From NCBI GenBank assembly GCA_036265345.1, contig DATAPE010000266.1, forward strand, positions 1 to 15,449: a stretch of 15,449 bases of DNA. The letters run 5' to 3'. Positions 7,123 to 13,281 of the stretch are shown in pieces. Both the position numbers and the translations under genes were made by a program. This DNA comes from DATAPE01 sp036265345 (GTDB lineage Bacteria; Actinomycetota; CADDZG01; WHSQ01). The notes below the pieces were generated by a model. That model was not told the DNA's origin and searched no databases. It saw nothing but the letters and a program-made list of their open reading frames with translations. Every line of letters begins with the position of its first letter. The stretch's first letter is position 1.

Positions 7123-8504
7123 GCCTCGGTGCCTCCGACCGTCATCTTGCCCAACAGAACCGTGGGGACTCCATTGCCCACCGGGGCATGCTGTCCATCC
7201 TTGCCGCACACACCTTCCCAGTGGTGGAAGTCGGCCGCTACTGCGTCGATGACATTCAGCACCTGCGGCCCGTTCCCGATCAGGTTGGCCCCCCGCAATG
7301 GGTAGGCGATCTCGCCGTTCAAGATCATGTATGCCTCGGACATGCCGAACACGAAGTTGCCGGTGGCCGGATTGACCTCGCCCCCCGCGAATGCCGCTGC
7401 GTAGACCCCGCGCTCGACGGACCGGAAGATCTCGTCGCGGTCATCGGGTCCGGGCAATAGATAGGTGTTCGTCATACGCACGATGGGGAGGTGGGCATAT
7501 GACTGTCTGCGTCCGTTGCCGGTTGGTGGATGCCCGATCTTTGCCGCGGACAGCCGATCACTCATGTGACCGGTGAGAACGCCCCGATCGAAGAGCACGT
7601 TGCGTTGGGCCGGCGTACCTTCATCGTCGACACCGAACGATCCCCAGGCCCCCGGCACCGACCCGTCGTCGACGATCGTGACGGCTTCGGAGCCAAATCG
7701 CTCACCGGCTCGATCGGCGTAGACGCTCGCATGCTTCACCAACGTGTCTGCCTCGAGCCCATGACCGCACGCTTCGTGGATCAAAACGCCACCGGCACCC
7801 GGAGCAAGGATCACCGGGAACTCGCCCGCAGGAGAGGGGCGCGCATCCAGCATCGTGATGGCCTTGCGCGCGGCATTGCCCGCGACCTCAGCAGGGGGCC
7901 GGGAATCGAGCAGCTCGAAGCCGCCGGAATGACCGGGGCCCTCGAAGCCGGTGGCGATCCGTCCCTCCTTGGAGGCGACGACCTGCGCCACGAAGCGCAC
8001 ACGGGTGCGGTCGTCCTCTGTGCGGCGTCCGTCTGAAGACGCGATCAAGACCTTCTGGCGCACGTCGGCGTAGGACACGACCACCTGGCGCACGTCCTCG
8101 CCCGCCGCACGAGCCGCGTCGTCGGCCACCCTCAAAGCCGCCACCTTGTCGCCGGCCCCCACAGCTTCAGGACGCTTCTCGACGCGATGAACGACGGAGG
8201 GTGGGACGGTACGAAGGTCTATCGGAGTCGCCGGCTTTCCTTCGCGCAAGCCCGCGCGCGCGGCGCGGGCTGCTTCCAGCAGGGCGTCGGCGGTGAGAAG
8301 GTTCGTGTAAGCATAGGAAGCACTGTCTCCCGACATGACGCGGATGCCGGCGCCAACGTCCTTGCCGGAAACGACGTCTTCTACCCGGGATTCCTCCATA
8401 CGGAGCGCGGTGGAGGTTCTGTCCTCGACAAAGATCTCCGCCAGGTCTCCCCCTCGGCCCAGCGCTTCGGTGAGCACGCGTATGACCAGGGAGTCTTCGA
8501 GCAT
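7119..8504 (-). CDS. tldD: TldD, catalytic subunit of the TldD/TldE metalloprotease
   Basis: Catalytic zinc-peptidase partner of TldE, acting in the cytoplasm on unfolded peptides threaded into the dimer. The 461-residue length is normal. The diagnostic metal motif HEACGH (HExxxH) is at 243-248, preceded by APGAGGVLI. The C-terminal segment GVCGKDGQ carries Cys433, which the family uses as an additional metal ligand. Other family blocks include the VDDGSVPGAWGSFGVDDEGTPAQRN region (about 278-302), PTGNGRRQSYAHLP and GGEVNPATGNFVFG. ATG 8504 gives the typical start. There is no Shine-Dalgarno, but a TATCCT box lies seven bases upstream, so the mRNA may be leaderless. It is first in the tldD-tldE-uppP operon and divergent from a small unknown gene. 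Confidence 0.95.
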   Translation of the reverse strand: MLEDSLVIRVLTEALGRGGDLAEIFVEDRTSTALRMEESRVEDVVSGKDVGAGIRVMSGDSASYAYTNLLTADALLEAARAARAGLREGKPATPIDLRTVPPSVVHRVEKRPEAVGAGDKVAALRVADDAARAAGEDVRQVVVSYADVRQKVLIASSDGRRTEDDRTRVRFVAQVVASKEGRIATGFEGPGHSGGFELLDSRPPAEVAGNAARKAITMLDARPSPAGEFPVILAPGAGGVLIHEACGHGLEADTLVKHASVYADRAGERFGSEAVTIVDDGSVPGAWGSFGVDDEGTPAQRNVLFDRGVLTGHMSDRLSAAKIGHPPTGNGRRQSYAHLPIVRMTNTYLLPGPDDRDEIFRSVERGVYAAAFAGGEVNPATGNFVFGMSEAYMILNGEIAYPLRGANLIGNGPQVLNVIDAVAADFHHWEGVCGKDGQHAPVGNGVPTVLLGKMTVGGTEA

Positions 8505-8511
8505 CAGCGGC

Positions 8512-8517
8512 AGGATA
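8512..8517 (-). promoter_or_regulatory. Candidate -10 box for leaderless tldD mRNA
   Basis: Minus-strand TATCCT ends seven bases before ATG 8504, where transcription would start at the ATG. No Shine-Dalgarno is present. I see no good -35 at 16-18 bases, which lowers confidence. Confidence 0.35.
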
Positions 8518-8540
8518 CGGCCCGGGTGACTACTACCCCG

Positions 8541-8572
8541 CTAGTGCCCTTGTGCAAAAGGGACATGACTAG
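8541..8572. promoter_or_regulatory. Imperfect inverted repeat overlapping the small gene's promoter (possible operator)
   Basis: Two nested arms: CTAGT (8541-8545) with ACTAG (8568-8572), and CCCTT (8547-8551) with AAGGG (8558-8562) around a six-base centre. They cover the proposed -35 and spacer. CTAG, usually rare in bacterial DNA, occurs three times within about 70 bases here. Function is inferred only. Confidence 0.3.
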
Positions 8573-8578
8573 TACTGT
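8550..8578 (+). promoter_or_regulatory. Candidate promoter of the small unknown gene
   Basis: TTGTGC (8550-8555), a 17-base spacer, then TACTGT (8573-8578). This keeps the most important bases of both boxes (TTG; TA...T). Transcription would start near 8585 and give a leader of about 55 bases before the ribosome site. Confidence 0.4.
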
Positions 8579-8628
8579 GAGATACCGCAAAGCAGTCCAA
8601 GTAACTAGCCCATCTGCGACCCGCGACC

Positions 8629-8636
8629 GGAGGAAA
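8629..8636 (+). promoter_or_regulatory. Shine-Dalgarno sequence pointing to a CTG start
   Basis: GGAGGAAA, with eight bases between the GGAGG core and CTG 8642. No ATG, GTG or TTG lies at a usable distance. The next in-frame start, TTG 8708, has no ribosome site. This makes CTG the best-supported start. Confidence 0.7.
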
Positions 8637-8641
8637 CCGCC

Positions 8642-8914
8642 CTGGACCGAAACCCATCTCATTACACGCCCGAGCAGGGTGAGCGACTCGCACTCATCCA
8701 CGCGCGGTTGGTAGAGGCCCGGCGAGAGTTGGATGCACTGATCGGCGACGCTTATCTCCGGCCCAGGGCGTCCATCGTCCCGGTGCACTTCCTGGATCTG
8801 GCGGCCGCAGTCGAGAAGCTGCGATGGGCCGAGAAGGAATGGCGAGAGTTGGATAAGGAACTCGCTGAAGCTTCCGACCTCCGCATCATCGAGTACGACT
8901 CGGCCTCCACCTAG
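8642..8914 (+). CDS. Small charged helical protein of unknown function (CTG start)
   Basis: I do not recognise this 90-residue protein. It is rich in Glu, Arg, Leu and Ala, with no Cys, signal peptide or membrane segment. The pattern suggests two amphipathic helices, about 11-35 (EQGERLALIHARLVEARREL) and 51-78 (AAAVEKLRWAEKEWRELDKE), joined by a Pro-containing turn (PRASIVP, 41-47). This is a helical hairpin or dimer-forming coiled coil. The tail ends IIEYDSAST. In-frame TAG at 8606 bounds the frame upstream. Between it and TTG 8708 the only codon with a ribosome site is CTG 8642. If TTG 8708 were used instead, the protein would be 68 residues and lose most of helix one. The gene has its own promoter-like boxes and a clear terminator, so it looks monocistronic. 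It is divergent from tldD. Confidence 0.72.
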   Translation: MDRNPSHYTPEQGERLALIHARLVEARRELDALIGDAYLRPRASIVPVHFLDLAAAVEKLRWAEKEWRELDKELAEASDLRIIEYDSAST

Positions 8915-8921
8915 AACCCCC

Positions 8922-8943
8922 AAAGCCCCAAGGGGGCTTTTTT
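8922..8943 (+). terminator. Intrinsic terminator of the small gene
   Basis: AAAGCCCC (8922-8929) pairs perfectly with GGGGCTTT (8933-8940) around a three-base loop, and a run of six T (8938-8943) closes it. It starts eight bases after the TAG stop. On the minus strand the T-tract is interrupted by G, so termination of the converging dehydrogenase transcript would be weaker. Confidence 0.9.
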
Positions 8944-9009
8944 CTTGCCCCGCGCGCAAGGTCCAGGTCGCGTGTCGCCGCGGCTATGAGCAGCCGGGAA
9001 GCGGCTCCT

Positions 9010-9777
9010 CTAGCGGGGCGCCATGCGCAGGGCGCCGTCCAACCGGATGACTTCGCCGTTCAGCATCGGGTTTTCGATGACATGTTGCACGAGTGCCGCG
9101 AACTCCGTGGGCCGGCCAAGCCGGTGCGGGTGCGGTATCGCATCGGCCAGTTGACGACGCGAATCCTCGGGGAGCCCTGCGAGCATCGGGGTATCGAAGG
9201 TGCCGGGTGCGATGGCGACACATCGGATGAGCTTCGTCGCCAGGTCACGCGCCACGGGTAGCGTCAATCCAGCTACGCCGCCCTTCGATGCCGCGTAGGC
9301 AGCTTGGCCGATCTGACCGTCAAATGCGGCGATGCTGGCCGTGTTTACGATCACGCCGCGTTCGCCGTCCTCCGGTTCATTGCGCGCGATCGCGGCTGCG
9401 GCGAGACGAAGGACGTTGAACGTACCTATCAGGTTGATCTTCACGACTTGTTCGAAGCGATCGAGATCGCCCGGCTCCCCGTCCCGTGTCAGCACACGCC
9501 CCGGCCAGGCCACTCCCGCGCAATTGACCGCTATGTGAAGACCGCCGAAGTGCTCGCCTGCGGCATCGACCGCCGCCTGCACCTGGGCTCCGTCGGTCAC
9601 GTCGGCGGCGCTGAAGCGGACGTCCTCGCCCAGCTCCTTGGTGACGACCTCGCCATCCGAGTCCGGTAGGTCGACGATGACCACGCGGCCCCCGGCTGAC
9701 ACCAAAGTCTTGGCGGTCGCGTGGCCAAGGCCCGACGCTCCCCCAGTGACCAGAGCTGTCTTGCCGGTGATGTTCAT
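9010..9777 (-). CDS. Short-chain dehydrogenase/reductase (type-2 3-hydroxyacyl-CoA dehydrogenase-like)
   Basis: A classical SDR of 255 residues: NAD(P)-binding TGGASGLG (11-18), Asp36 at the end of strand two (VDLPD), which favours NAD over NADP, NCAG (85-88), and the tetrad Asn115, Ser148, Tyr161, Lys165 in the YxxxK motif. The end (PHPHRLGRPTEFAALVQHVIENPMLNGEVIRLDGALRM) closely resembles the type-2 3-hydroxyacyl-CoA/17-beta-hydroxysteroid dehydrogenase group, so a beta-oxidation or similar hydroxyacyl substrate is the likeliest guess. The exact substrate cannot be read from sequence. ATG 9777 overlaps the stop of the ABC transporter gene as ATGA, so translation is probably coupled. An upstream in-frame start at 9834 inside the transporter gene is less likely, because it precedes the standard SDR N-terminus by 19 residues. 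Confidence 0.9.
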   Translation of the reverse strand: MNITGKTALVTGGASGLGHATAKTLVSAGGRVVIVDLPDSDGEVVTKELGEDVRFSAADVTDGAQVQAAVDAAGEHFGGLHIAVNCAGVAWPGRVLTRDGEPGDLDRFEQVVKINLIGTFNVLRLAAAAIARNEPEDGERGVIVNTASIAAFDGQIGQAAYAASKGGVAGLTLPVARDLATKLIRCVAIAPGTFDTPMLAGLPEDSRRQLADAIPHPHRLGRPTEFAALVQHVIENPMLNGEVIRLDGALRMAPR

Positions 9778-11693
9778 GACGCTTCGAGCTCTGGGATGAC
9801 CTCGCCGGACGTCATCACAAGCCCGTCCTCGCATCTCGTTTCGACGGTGCCGTCCGAGAACTGCTCGTGATAGAGAGCCGCGTAGGCGCCGTCGCGAGCG
9901 AGTAGCTCTGCGTGCGAGCCACGCTCGATGATGCGCCCCTTGTCGAGATAGAGGATCGTGTCGGCGGCAAGGATCGTCGAGAGCCGGTGGGCGATCGCGA
10001 TCGTCGTCCGGCTCGCCATCAAGGGGGTCAGAGCCTCTTGGACGAGACGCTCGGAGTGCGTGTCCAAGGCGCTGGTCGCCTCATCGAGGATCAAGACTCG
10101 AGGGTCTTTGAGGATCACCCTTGCGATCGCCAGCCGCTGCTTCTCTCCACCCGACATCCTGTAGCCACGCTCGCCAAGGACGGTGCCGAAACCCTCTGGC
10201 ATCTCCATGACCCGCTCGTAGATATGAGCAGCCTTGGCGGCCGCTTCGATCTCGGCGTCTGTCGCATCGGGATTGCCGTATCGCAGGTTGTCCCGCACGC
10301 TCGTATTGAACAGGTAAGTCTCCTGGGTGACCATGCCGATGATCTCGCCGAGGGACTCCAAGCGGATGTCGCGTACGTCGATGCCGTCGATCTCGGCGCT
10401 GCCACGGTGGACGTCGTAGAGGCGGGGGATGATGTAGGTGAGCGTGGTCTTGCCCGCTCCCGAGGGTCCCACCAGAGCCACGAGCTGACCCGGCTCGGCA
10501 GTGAAGTCGACCCCGGCGATCGTCCACAACCGCTCCTCCTCGCCGGGCAAAGTGCGCTCGTAGCGGAACCAGACATCGCGCAGGCGGACCTCGCCGCGAA
10601 CCTCGGAGGGTTGCAGGTCGAGAGCGCCATCCCGGTCCGTGATCTCGCGCTCGAGATCCAGATACTCGAAGATGCGATCGAACAACGCCAGCGAGGACTG
10701 GATCTCGATGTTGACGTTCAGCAGCTGACCCATAGGGAAGAACAGGCGGCTCTGTAGCGTCGTGAACGTGACGATCGTGCCCGCCAGGTTGGCAGGGCTG
10801 CCCGAATAGTGGCCCTTTAACAGCAGGTACCCACCCAACAGATAAACGAACGCCGGAGTGATCGAAAAGAAGATCTGCACCATCGAGAAAAAGCCACGTC
10901 CCACCATGGTTTGCTTGATCTCGAGCTGCGACAGCCTGCGGTTCTCCTTCTGGAAGCGTTCGATCTCGTAAGCCTGCCGGCCGAACGCTTTCGAGAGCAG
11001 GATCCCGGAAACCGACAATGTCTCCTGCATGATCGCCGTCAAGTCGGCGAGCGATTCCTGCGTCTGACCTGAAACCTGCCTGCGTACGCGGCCGACCTTG
11101 CGACTGAGCATGAGAAAGATGGGAAGGATCGCCAAGGACAGAACCGTGAGCTGCCAGCTAAGGATGGCCATCGCGACCACTGTTGACAACACGGTAGTGA
11201 CATTCGCCAGGATCCCGGAAGCTGTGTCGGTCAGCACCGATTGCACGCCGCCGACATCATTCGAGAGCCGGGACTGGATCTCGCCCGTCCGCGTTGATGT
11301 GAAGAACCGAAGAGGCATGTGTTGCAGGTGCGTGTACAGGGCGTTGCGCAGGTCCCGCATAACGTTCTGACCGACGACGTTGTTCGTGTACGTCTGCCAG
11401 AGGCCGAGGGCACCATTGACGATGGGGCTCAGCACCATCGCCAGCACGATCAGGATGAGGAGATGGAGTCGCGCTGACGTCGTTCCGCTGCCGAGAATGA
11501 CGTTCGTCGTGACGACTTTCAGCAGCAGTGGGTTTATAAGGCCGATCCCGGATGTGACCAGGATCAATATCGCGACAAAGATGACCTGTTTCCGGTAGGG
11601 CCGGAAGGTGCCGGCGATGCGTCGAAAGGTCCCGGGCCGCGCGGGCCTTTCGGGAACGTCTGGGCCGATCAGGCCGTGGGCGCGCCGAGCCAG
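9774..11693 (-). CDS. ABC exporter half-transporter (fused membrane and ATPase domains), CTG start
   Basis: A MsbA/LmrA-like half-transporter, expected to dimerise and pump lipids, drugs or peptides outward; the substrate is not evident. The 639-residue version has a six-helix membrane domain (about 35-345), with the RFFTSTRTGEIQSRLSNDV coupling region, then the ATPase: Walker A GPSGAGKTT (409-417), Q-loop Gln457, signature MSGGEKQ (513-519), Walker B VLILDE with catalytic Glu538, and H-loop His569. All ATPase residues are intact. The frame has no ATG/GTG/TTG until TTG 11567, which would cut into the first membrane helix. CTG 11693 has GGAGGAGG seven bases upstream and restores a typical cytoplasmic N-terminus (FRRIAGTFRPYRKQVIF). 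The CTG start is therefore preferred. It is coupled to the downstream dehydrogenase by an ATGA overlap. Confidence 0.9.
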   Translation of the reverse strand: MARRAHGLIGPDVPERPARPGTFRRIAGTFRPYRKQVIFVAILILVTSGIGLINPLLLKVVTTNVILGSGTTSARLHLLILIVLAMVLSPIVNGALGLWQTYTNNVVGQNVMRDLRNALYTHLQHMPLRFFTSTRTGEIQSRLSNDVGGVQSVLTDTASGILANVTTVLSTVVAMAILSWQLTVLSLAILPIFLMLSRKVGRVRRQVSGQTQESLADLTAIMQETLSVSGILLSKAFGRQAYEIERFQKENRRLSQLEIKQTMVGRGFFSMVQIFFSITPAFVYLLGGYLLLKGHYSGSPANLAGTIVTFTTLQSRLFFPMGQLLNVNIEIQSSLALFDRIFEYLDLEREITDRDGALDLQPSEVRGEVRLRDVWFRYERTLPGEEERLWTIAGVDFTAEPGQLVALVGPSGAGKTTLTYIIPRLYDVHRGSAEIDGIDVRDIRLESLGEIIGMVTQETYLFNTSVRDNLRYGNPDATDAEIEAAAKAAHIYERVMEMPEGFGTVLGERGYRMSGGEKQRLAIARVILKDPRVLILDEATSALDTHSERLVQEALTPLMASRTTIAIAHRLSTILAADTILYLDKGRIIERGSHAELLARDGAYAALYHEQFSDGTVETRCEDGLVMTSGEVIPELEAS

Positions 11694-11710
11694 TTGGGTG
11701 CCTCCTCCAT
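11669..11710 (-). other. Possible 13-residue leader peptide overlapping the ABC transporter start
   Basis: ATG 11710 opens a 13-residue frame, MEEAPNWLGAPTA, ending in TGA at 11669. It overlaps the transporter's Shine-Dalgarno and first codons in another frame. It may be chance, or a coupling or attenuating leader. There is only a weak purine run (AGAGAAG) upstream. Confidence 0.25.
11701..11708 (-). promoter_or_regulatory. Shine-Dalgarno sequence for the CTG start of the ABC transporter
   Basis: Minus-strand GGAGGAGG ends seven bases before CTG 11693. It is an almost ideal anti-16S match and the main reason for choosing this start. Confidence 0.7.
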
Positions 11711-11722
11711 GCGTGCTTCTCT

Positions 11723-11748
11723 ATCTATAGGGTCGCAGAAAGTGCCAA
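11723..11748 (-). promoter_or_regulatory. Weak candidate promoter before the ABC transporter
   Basis: In the 85-base gap after the methyltransferase gene, the minus strand has TTGGCA (11743-11748) and TATAGAT (11723-11729). The -10 is good, but the spacing (13-15 bases) is shorter than usual. If real, the transporter and dehydrogenase form their own unit. Confidence 0.28.
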
Positions 11749-11778
11749 CCGGGCGGGGACTTCGGATAATCCCGCCGG

Positions 11779-12426
11779 TTAGGCGATCCGCAGCGCCACC
11801 ACGACGCCATCCCGCAGCGGGACGATGAACGAGCGGAAATCGGGGTCGGCCGCGATCGCGTCGTTGGTCTGCTTGATGGCTTCGGTCCATTCGGGGCGTT
11901 CATCGGTGACATCTGGATCGTCGGTCACTCGGCCCGACCACAGCATGTTGTCGCAGATATAGAAGCCGCCGACTTTGACCTTCTCGCGGCCCTCTTTCCA
12001 CGCCTGCGGATAGCCGTGCTTGTCGATATCGCAATAGACGATGTCAAAAGGCCCCTCGACCGCGGCGAAAGAGTCGAACGCATCTCCCACGTGGTACTCG
12101 ATGGGGCCGTCCAAACCTGCTCGCTTCAGGAAGTCCAGCGCCTTGCGCTCGTTGTCCGGATCCATGTCGGTCAGATGGATCTCGCCGCCGGGACCGGTAG
12201 CCCGGGAGAACCAATACCCGGAGTAACCGAATCCCGAGCCCATCTCGAAGACGCGTTTGGCGCCTATCGAACGAGCGAGCACCTCCAGCACGCGTCCGCA
12301 GAGCCGGCCGATGATCGGAAACCCTTCTGCCTCCGCCAGAGCTTCCATCTCCAACAAGACGGGCTCGTCATCGCCGGAACTCAACTTCCGCAGGTACGAC
12401 TCGATGGGCGGAGCGACTATGTCCAT
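11779..12426 (-). CDS. COMT-like SAM-dependent O-methyltransferase
   Basis: A 215-residue class-I methyltransferase of the metal-dependent family 3 (caffeoyl-CoA/catechol O-methyltransferase type), which methylates hydroxyl groups of catechol-like or related substrates. SAM-binding motif I is FEMGSGFGYSG (60-70), with acidic motif II LTDMDPD (85-91). The metal ligands of the family are in place: Asp133 in YCDIDK (131-136), Asp159 and Asn160 in ICDNMLWSG. The helical N-terminus (SYLRKL, LLEMEALAEAEGFPIIG) is also typical. The natural substrate cannot be told. ATG 12426 lies one base after the stop of the phosphatase gene. There is no real Shine-Dalgarno, so it probably depends on coupled translation. 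Its other neighbour, an ABC exporter, is 85 bases downstream. Confidence 0.88.
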   Translation of the reverse strand: MDIVAPPIESYLRKLSSGDDEPVLLEMEALAEAEGFPIIGRLCGRVLEVLARSIGAKRVFEMGSGFGYSGYWFSRATGPGGEIHLTDMDPDNERKALDFLKRAGLDGPIEYHVGDAFDSFAAVEGPFDIVYCDIDKHGYPQAWKEGREKVKVGGFYICDNMLWSGRVTDDPDVTDERPEWTEAIKQTNDAIAADPDFRSFIVPLRDGVVVALRIA

Positions 12427-12427
12427 C

Positions 12428-13198
12428 TCAGGAGGCTACTAGAGAGGCCAGAACGGGATGCAGCTCGGGTCCGGCGGCAACGACGCCCGGAGACAGATCC
12501 AACGGAGGCGGCAGCTCCGATACCACGCCTCCCGCTTCTCGCACCAGCAACACGCCCGCGGCTCTGTCCCACCACTCCGTGGGAGCCTCGAAGAACCCAT
12601 CGAGGCGGCCGCAAGCAACCGCGGCCAGATCCAGCGCGGCCGACCCGAAGCGACGTATGTCGCGCACTTTTGGAAGGAGGTCGAGGACGACCTTTCCCTG
12701 GATCGCGCGCGCCTGCGCATCGTAGGCAAACCCCGTGCCGATCAGCGCATGCGCCAGGTCGGTCCGCGCGCTTACGTGGATCGGTTTGCCGTTCAGGTGC
12801 GCGCCACCTCCTCGGGTGGCACTGAACATCTCGCCCCGGTTCGGGTCGAAGACGACGCCGGCTACGGCCCCCTTGGCATCCTCGACGGCGATGCTCACGC
12901 TCCAGCTGGGGATCCCGAACAGGAAGTTGACGGTGCCATCGAGTGGGTCGACGACCCACGTGAGACCCGAGCCGGCCTCGCCGCCGCCTTCTTCAGTGAC
13001 GATGCCATCCAGGGGACGACGTTGGGCGATCCATCTCGATATCAAGGCCTCGGCGTCGCGGTCTGCATCGCTGACGGGATCTGTGGGCGTGGATTTCGAG
13101 CTCACTCCCGTAGCCGCCGAACCGAACCGCTCCATGAGCAAAGCTCCTGCCTCCCGGGCGGCCCCTTCGGCGATCTCCAACAATGCACTGGCTTCCAC
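12428..13198 (-). CDS. Inositol monophosphatase family protein
   Basis: A 256-residue Mg-dependent, lithium-sensitive-type phosphatase. Motifs: TDPVSDADRDAE (39-50), TEEGG with Glu69/Glu70, the metal-binding WVVDPLDGTVNF (81-92) with Asp84 and Asp87, and WWDRAAG (209-215) with the third metal-ligand Asp211. The family acts on inositol-1-phosphate, fructose-1,6-bisphosphate, histidinol phosphate or PAP, and these cannot be separated with confidence by eye. The usual GEE is TEE here, within family variation. GTG 13198 gives a typical N-terminus (ALLEIAEGAAREAGALL). A TAGGAT box lies eight bases upstream with no strong Shine-Dalgarno, so a leaderless mRNA is possible. It leads the operon with the methyltransferase, one base apart. 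Confidence 0.92.
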   Translation of the reverse strand: MEASALLEIAEGAAREAGALLMERFGSAATGVSSKSTPTDPVSDADRDAEALISRWIAQRRPLDGIVTEEGGGEAGSGLTWVVDPLDGTVNFLFGIPSWSVSIAVEDAKGAVAGVVFDPNRGEMFSATRGGGAHLNGKPIHVSARTDLAHALIGTGFAYDAQARAIQGKVVLDLLPKVRDIRRFGSAALDLAAVACGRLDGFFEAPTEWWDRAAGVLLVREAGGVVSELPPPLDLSPGVVAAGPELHPVLASLVAS

Positions 13199-13206
13199 CG
13201 CGTCGC

Positions 13207-13212
13207 ATCCTA
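13207..13212 (-). promoter_or_regulatory. Candidate -10 box for the phosphatase operon
   Basis: Minus-strand TAGGAT ends eight bases before GTG 13198. A TTGACC lies upstream (13227-13232) but only 14 bases away, shorter than usual. A leaderless start is inferred; alternatively the AGGA within this hexamer could act as a weak ribosome site. Confidence 0.3.
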
Positions 13213-13244
13213 GGGGGCAGGGACGTGGTCAACGTGCCTCGGCG

Positions 13245-13273
13245 TCGACCCTCCGGCGCCACGCGTCTATCCT
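13245..13273 (+). promoter_or_regulatory. Candidate promoter for leaderless mRNA of the split-barrel/prenyltransferase pair
   Basis: TCGACC (13245-13250, 4 of 6 to consensus), a 17-base spacer, and TATCCT (13268-13273). Eight bases then lead to ATG 13282. The interval is pyrimidine-rich with no Shine-Dalgarno, so transcription probably begins at or next to the ATG. Confidence 0.45.
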
Positions 13274-13281
13274 CCAATGCC

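Noticed and set aside
8580..8628. Leader of the small gene as a tRNA or riboswitch
   Set aside because: It has no cloverleaf arms, no T-loop consensus and no aptamer pattern that I recognise. At about 50 bases it is too short for most riboswitches.
8642..8914. The small gene as a peptide precursor (RiPP) for TldD/TldE
   Set aside because: It has no Cys, no Ser/Thr/Gly-rich core and no leader/core division, and no modification enzyme is nearby. A helical cytoplasmic protein fits better.
9912..10757. Plus-strand open frame (281 codons) opposite the ABC ATPase domain
   Set aside because: It mirrors conserved ATPase codons. The minus strand has every ATPase motif, and no plus-strand family is recognisable.
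12016..13213. Plus-strand open frames opposite the methyltransferase and phosphatase genes
   Set aside because: They are shadow frames rich in Arg, Pro and Ala. The opposite strand encodes two clear enzymes with intact motifs.
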